Of a stretch of 64,000 bases of DNA, positions 61,864 through 64,000 are shown piece by piece. The stretch's first letter is position 1; every line of letters begins with the position of its first letter. The stretch is taken from positions 62,001 to 126,000 of the forward strand of contig JAXMCW010000001.1 of NCBI GenBank assembly GCA_046349155.1, in the 5' to 3' direction. A program made the position numbers and the translations under genes. Source of the DNA: Alsobacter sp046349155 (GTDB lineage Bacteria; Pseudomonadota; Alphaproteobacteria; Rhizobiales; Beijerinckiaceae). The notes under the pieces were generated by a model that had not been told where the DNA came from, did not search any database, and worked only from the letters and a program-made list of their open reading frames with translations.

Positions 61864-62813
61864 AGTCCGCCTCCGCCTCCCTGCTGCGCTACGAGATCGT
61901 GCTGGCGGTCATGTCGGCGCTCGCGCTCGCCGTTCTCGCTTCGATGTCGGACCGCTTCTTCACGGTCGACAACCTGCTCAACCAGGGCCGGCTCATGGCG
62001 GAGGTCGGGCTCGTGGCGCTCGCCATGACCTTCGTCATCATCACCGGCGGCATCGACCTCTCGGTGGGCTCGATCCTCGGCCTCACCGCGATCCTGCTGG
62101 GCGTGTTCTGGAAGAACGTGGGCCTGCCGCTGCCCGCGGCGATCCTCGCGGCCATGGCCTGCGGCACGCTGGCCGGGTTCGCCAATGGCTGGGTCATCAC
62201 GCGCTTCCGGGTGCCTCCGCTGATCACGACGCTCGCCACGCTCGCCCTCTATCGCGGCCTCGCCGAGGGCATCAGCCAGGCGCGCTCAGTGCGCGGCTAT
62301 CCCGAGTGGTTCTTCTTCCTCGGCCAGGGCGAGATCCTGGGCGTGCCGGTGCAGCTCTGGATCCTGGTCGTCGCGACGCTCGTCGCCGCGATCGTGCTCG
62401 GCAAGACGCGGGCGGGCTACGCCACCTACGCGATCGGCGCCAACGAGACGGCGGCGCGCTTCTCCGGCGTCAGGGTCGACGCGGCCAAGCTCTGGATCTA
62501 CGGCGCGGCGGGCTTCCTCTCGGCCGTCGCCGCCGTCATCTTCGTGTCCCGAGTCACCACCACCCGCTCCGACATGGGCACCGGCATCGAGCTCGACGTC
62601 ATCACGGCGGTCGTGCTCGGCGGCACCAGCATCTTCGGCGGCAAGGGCACGATCGTCGGCACCATTCTCGGTCTCGTCCTCATCCAGGCCCTGAAGAACG
62701 GGCTCGCGCTCTCGGGCGTGAAGGGCGACGGGACCATCGTCGTCATCGGGGCAGTGCTCATCCTGGCGCTTCTAGCCGGCACGCTGCTCGATCGAAACAG
62801 GGGCGGAACATGA
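61860..62813 (+). CDS. Sugar ABC transporter permease (RbsC/LsrD type), second
   Basis: 317-residue paralogue of the preceding permease (GGIDLSVGSILGLTA, AIGANETAARFSGVRVDAAKLWIYG, VVLGGTSIFGGKGTIVG). ATG overlaps the preceding stop (ATGA). The order ATPase-permease-permease-binding protein equals lsrA-C-D-B of AI-2 operons. Confidence 0.92.
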   Translation: MKSASASLLRYEIVLAVMSALALAVLASMSDRFFTVDNLLNQGRLMAEVGLVALAMTFVIITGGIDLSVGSILGLTAILLGVFWKNVGLPLPAAILAAMACGTLAGFANGWVITRFRVPPLITTLATLALYRGLAEGISQARSVRGYPEWFFFLGQGEILGVPVQLWILVVATLVAAIVLGKTRAGYATYAIGANETAARFSGVRVDAAKLWIYGAAGFLSAVAAVIFVSRVTTTRSDMGTGIELDVITAVVLGGTSIFGGKGTIVGTILGLVLIQALKNGLALSGVKGDGTIVVIGAVLILALLAGTLLDRNRGGT

Positions 62814-62884
62814 CAAGCCGGTTCCGCAGCGCACGTCCGCCCCGGAATGCGGGACCACAAAGCCAAAACGCTGGAGGAAGCATC

Positions 62885-63988
62885 ATGATCAAGACCACCC
62901 TGGCCGGGGCCTTCGCCCTGGCCCTCCTGGGCGGGACCGCCTCGGCCGCCACCTGGACCGGCGGCGACGACCTGCCGACGAGCCCGCTCGCCTGCGACGC
63001 CACTCCCGCGGCCGCAGCGGCCAAGCCCTATGACGGCGGCAGCCCCACCGGCGCGCCCGACCGCAAGGGCAAGCCGATCAAGATCGTCGACGTGCCGAAG
63101 CTGATCGGCATCGGCTACTTCAACGCCACCTCGAAGGGCATCGCCGACGCCGCCAAGGAACTCGGCAACGTCTCGGCCAAGACGGACGGCCCGACCAAGG
63201 CCAATATCGACGAGCAGATCACCTTCATCGACAACTACATCACCTCGGGCGTCGACGGCATCCTGTTCGCCGCCAACGATCCCGTGGCGATCGCGCCGGT
63301 GCTGAAGAAGGCCCTCTCCAAGGGCATCAACGTCGTCGGCTACGACGCGAACTCCACGCCGGACGCGCGCCAGTGGTTCGTCAACCAGGCGCAGTTCAAC
63401 GGCATCGCCAAGGCGCTCGTCGACAACATGGCCAAGGAGGCCGGCGAGGACGCGGGCGTCGCCATCGTCACCTCGACCTTCACCACGCCCAACCAGGCGC
63501 GCTGGATCGCCGAGATGGCCGCCTATGCCGAGAAGTGCCACCCCAAGTTGAAGTGGCTGGAGACGGTCGAGGCGCAGGAGGACAACAACCTGTCCTTCAA
63601 CCAGGCGACCACGCTGATCAACAAGCACGGCGACAAGCTGAAGGGCATCTTCGGCATGACCTCCGTTGCCACGCCGGCCTCGGCCGAGGCCGTGTCGCAG
63701 GCCAAGCAGTGCGGCAAGATCGCCGTTGTCGGCCTCGCCACCCCGAACGCCATGAAGCCCTATGTCGGCAATGGCTGCGTCAAGTCCGTGGTGCTGTGGA
63801 ACCCGGTCGACCTCGGCTACGCCGCCGCGCAGGTGCTGCGGGCCGTCGCCGACGGCACGCTGAAGGCCGGCGACACCAAGGTGAAGGCCGGCAAGCTCGG
63901 CGAGCTGCAGGTCATCAATGGCAGCGAGATCCTGCTCGGCGCGCCCTACACCTTCACCAAGGACAATATCGGCGGCTTCGACTTCTGA
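62885..63988 (+). CDS. Sugar ABC transporter binding protein, LsrB/RhaS-like
   Basis: 367-residue secreted periplasmic-binding-protein-like domain. Signal peptide (residues 1-21, ending TASA), then an unusual 30-residue linker with two Cys-containing or Pro/Ala-rich stretches before the core. The core aligns with LsrB along its length (VPKLIGIGYF, TDGPTKANIDEQ, YDANSTPDARQWFVNQ, LATPNAMKPYVGNG). LsrB ligand positions Lys in PKL, Asp in YDANS, Gln in PNQAR and Pro in ATPNAM are kept, while the Asp before Gln is Asn. AI-2, rhamnose or another sugar are all possible. ATG at 62885 with GGAGGAAG. Confidence 0.9.
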   Translation: MIKTTLAGAFALALLGGTASAATWTGGDDLPTSPLACDATPAAAAAKPYDGGSPTGAPDRKGKPIKIVDVPKLIGIGYFNATSKGIADAAKELGNVSAKTDGPTKANIDEQITFIDNYITSGVDGILFAANDPVAIAPVLKKALSKGINVVGYDANSTPDARQWFVNQAQFNGIAKALVDNMAKEAGEDAGVAIVTSTFTTPNQARWIAEMAAYAEKCHPKLKWLETVEAQEDNNLSFNQATTLINKHGDKLKGIFGMTSVATPASAEAVSQAKQCGKIAVVGLATPNAMKPYVGNGCVKSVVLWNPVDLGYAAAQVLRAVADGTLKAGDTKVKAGKLGELQVINGSEILLGAPYTFTKDNIGGFDF

Positions 63989-64000
63989 TCGGACCTGTCG

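Noticed and set aside
1..64000. Insertion sequences, prophage genes or CRISPR repeats
   Set aside because: No transposase, integrase, terminal inverted repeats or regularly spaced repeats were seen; the window looks like stable chromosomal backbone with catabolic islands.

Overview
The window is very GC-rich DNA from a chromosome-like, densely coding region of a free-living bacterium. It most resembles an alphaproteobacterium of the order Hyphomicrobiales (Rhizobiales). The grounds are the phnC-D-E-E set with a hexapeptide acetyltransferase, several ABC sugar-uptake operons, an OhrR/Ohr pair, a soluble globin-coupled chemoreceptor and strong third-position GC bias. That bias creates long antisense open frames, which are ignored here. 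No rRNA, intact tRNA, CRISPR array, transposase or phage gene was seen. The genus cannot be fixed from the sequence alone.

Layout. 1-2.0 kb: acyl-CoA synthetase cut by the window edge, and a small membrane protein. 2.2-6.8 kb: phosphonate-type uptake (acetyltransferase, phnC, phnD, two phnE). 6.9-7.8 kb: PlsC-like acyltransferase. 8.0-21.7 kb: a large carbohydrate island. It holds a PfkB kinase, a TIM-barrel isomerase, a minus-strand operon (BtpA/SgcQ-like protein, M42 peptidase-like SgcX/FrvX relative, FGGY kinase, FucU-type mutarotase, RbsK) and a divergent plus-strand operon (very large Tat-exported binding protein, two permeases, an AceE-like thiamine-diphosphate enzyme). Three promoter regions of this island share an inverted repeat, TTCAC(C/G)-N14-CGTGA(A/T), so the island looks like one regulon for an undescribed sugar. 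21.7-28.4 kb: AraC regulator and a seven-gene Mrp/Mbh-type cation/proton antiporter.

28.7-50.1 kb: a plus-strand envelope and transport block. It holds an SLC13 permease, a lipoprotein hydrolase, an M20 dipeptidase, an MFP-RND-MFP efflux operon, a DUF1269 protein, a glycine-zipper lipoprotein, an AbgT transporter, a membrane-anchored repeat protein of unknown function, a patatin, an AI-2E permease, a minus-strand membrane metallophosphoesterase, a second SLC13 permease, a Tat-exported HAD phosphatase and a 31-residue membrane peptide. 50.2-56.2 kb: dienelactone hydrolase, Gfo/Idh dehydrogenase plus isomerase, DsbA-like protein, Ohr with divergent OhrR, and an MFS permease.

56.3-64 kb: a HemAT-like globin chemoreceptor, then a DeoR-type regulator followed by a ribose/rhamnose/AI-2-class ABC transporter (fused ATPase, two permeases, LsrB/RhaS-like binding protein). 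Regulatory DNA is unusually legible here. A second shared element (TTTTTGGGA-N15-TGGGAT-N9-ATCCCA) precedes the antiporter operon and the M20 dipeptidase gene, a perfect CRP-type palindrome lies near 2.15 kb, and three ATCG-N4-CGAT sites lie between ohr and ohrR.
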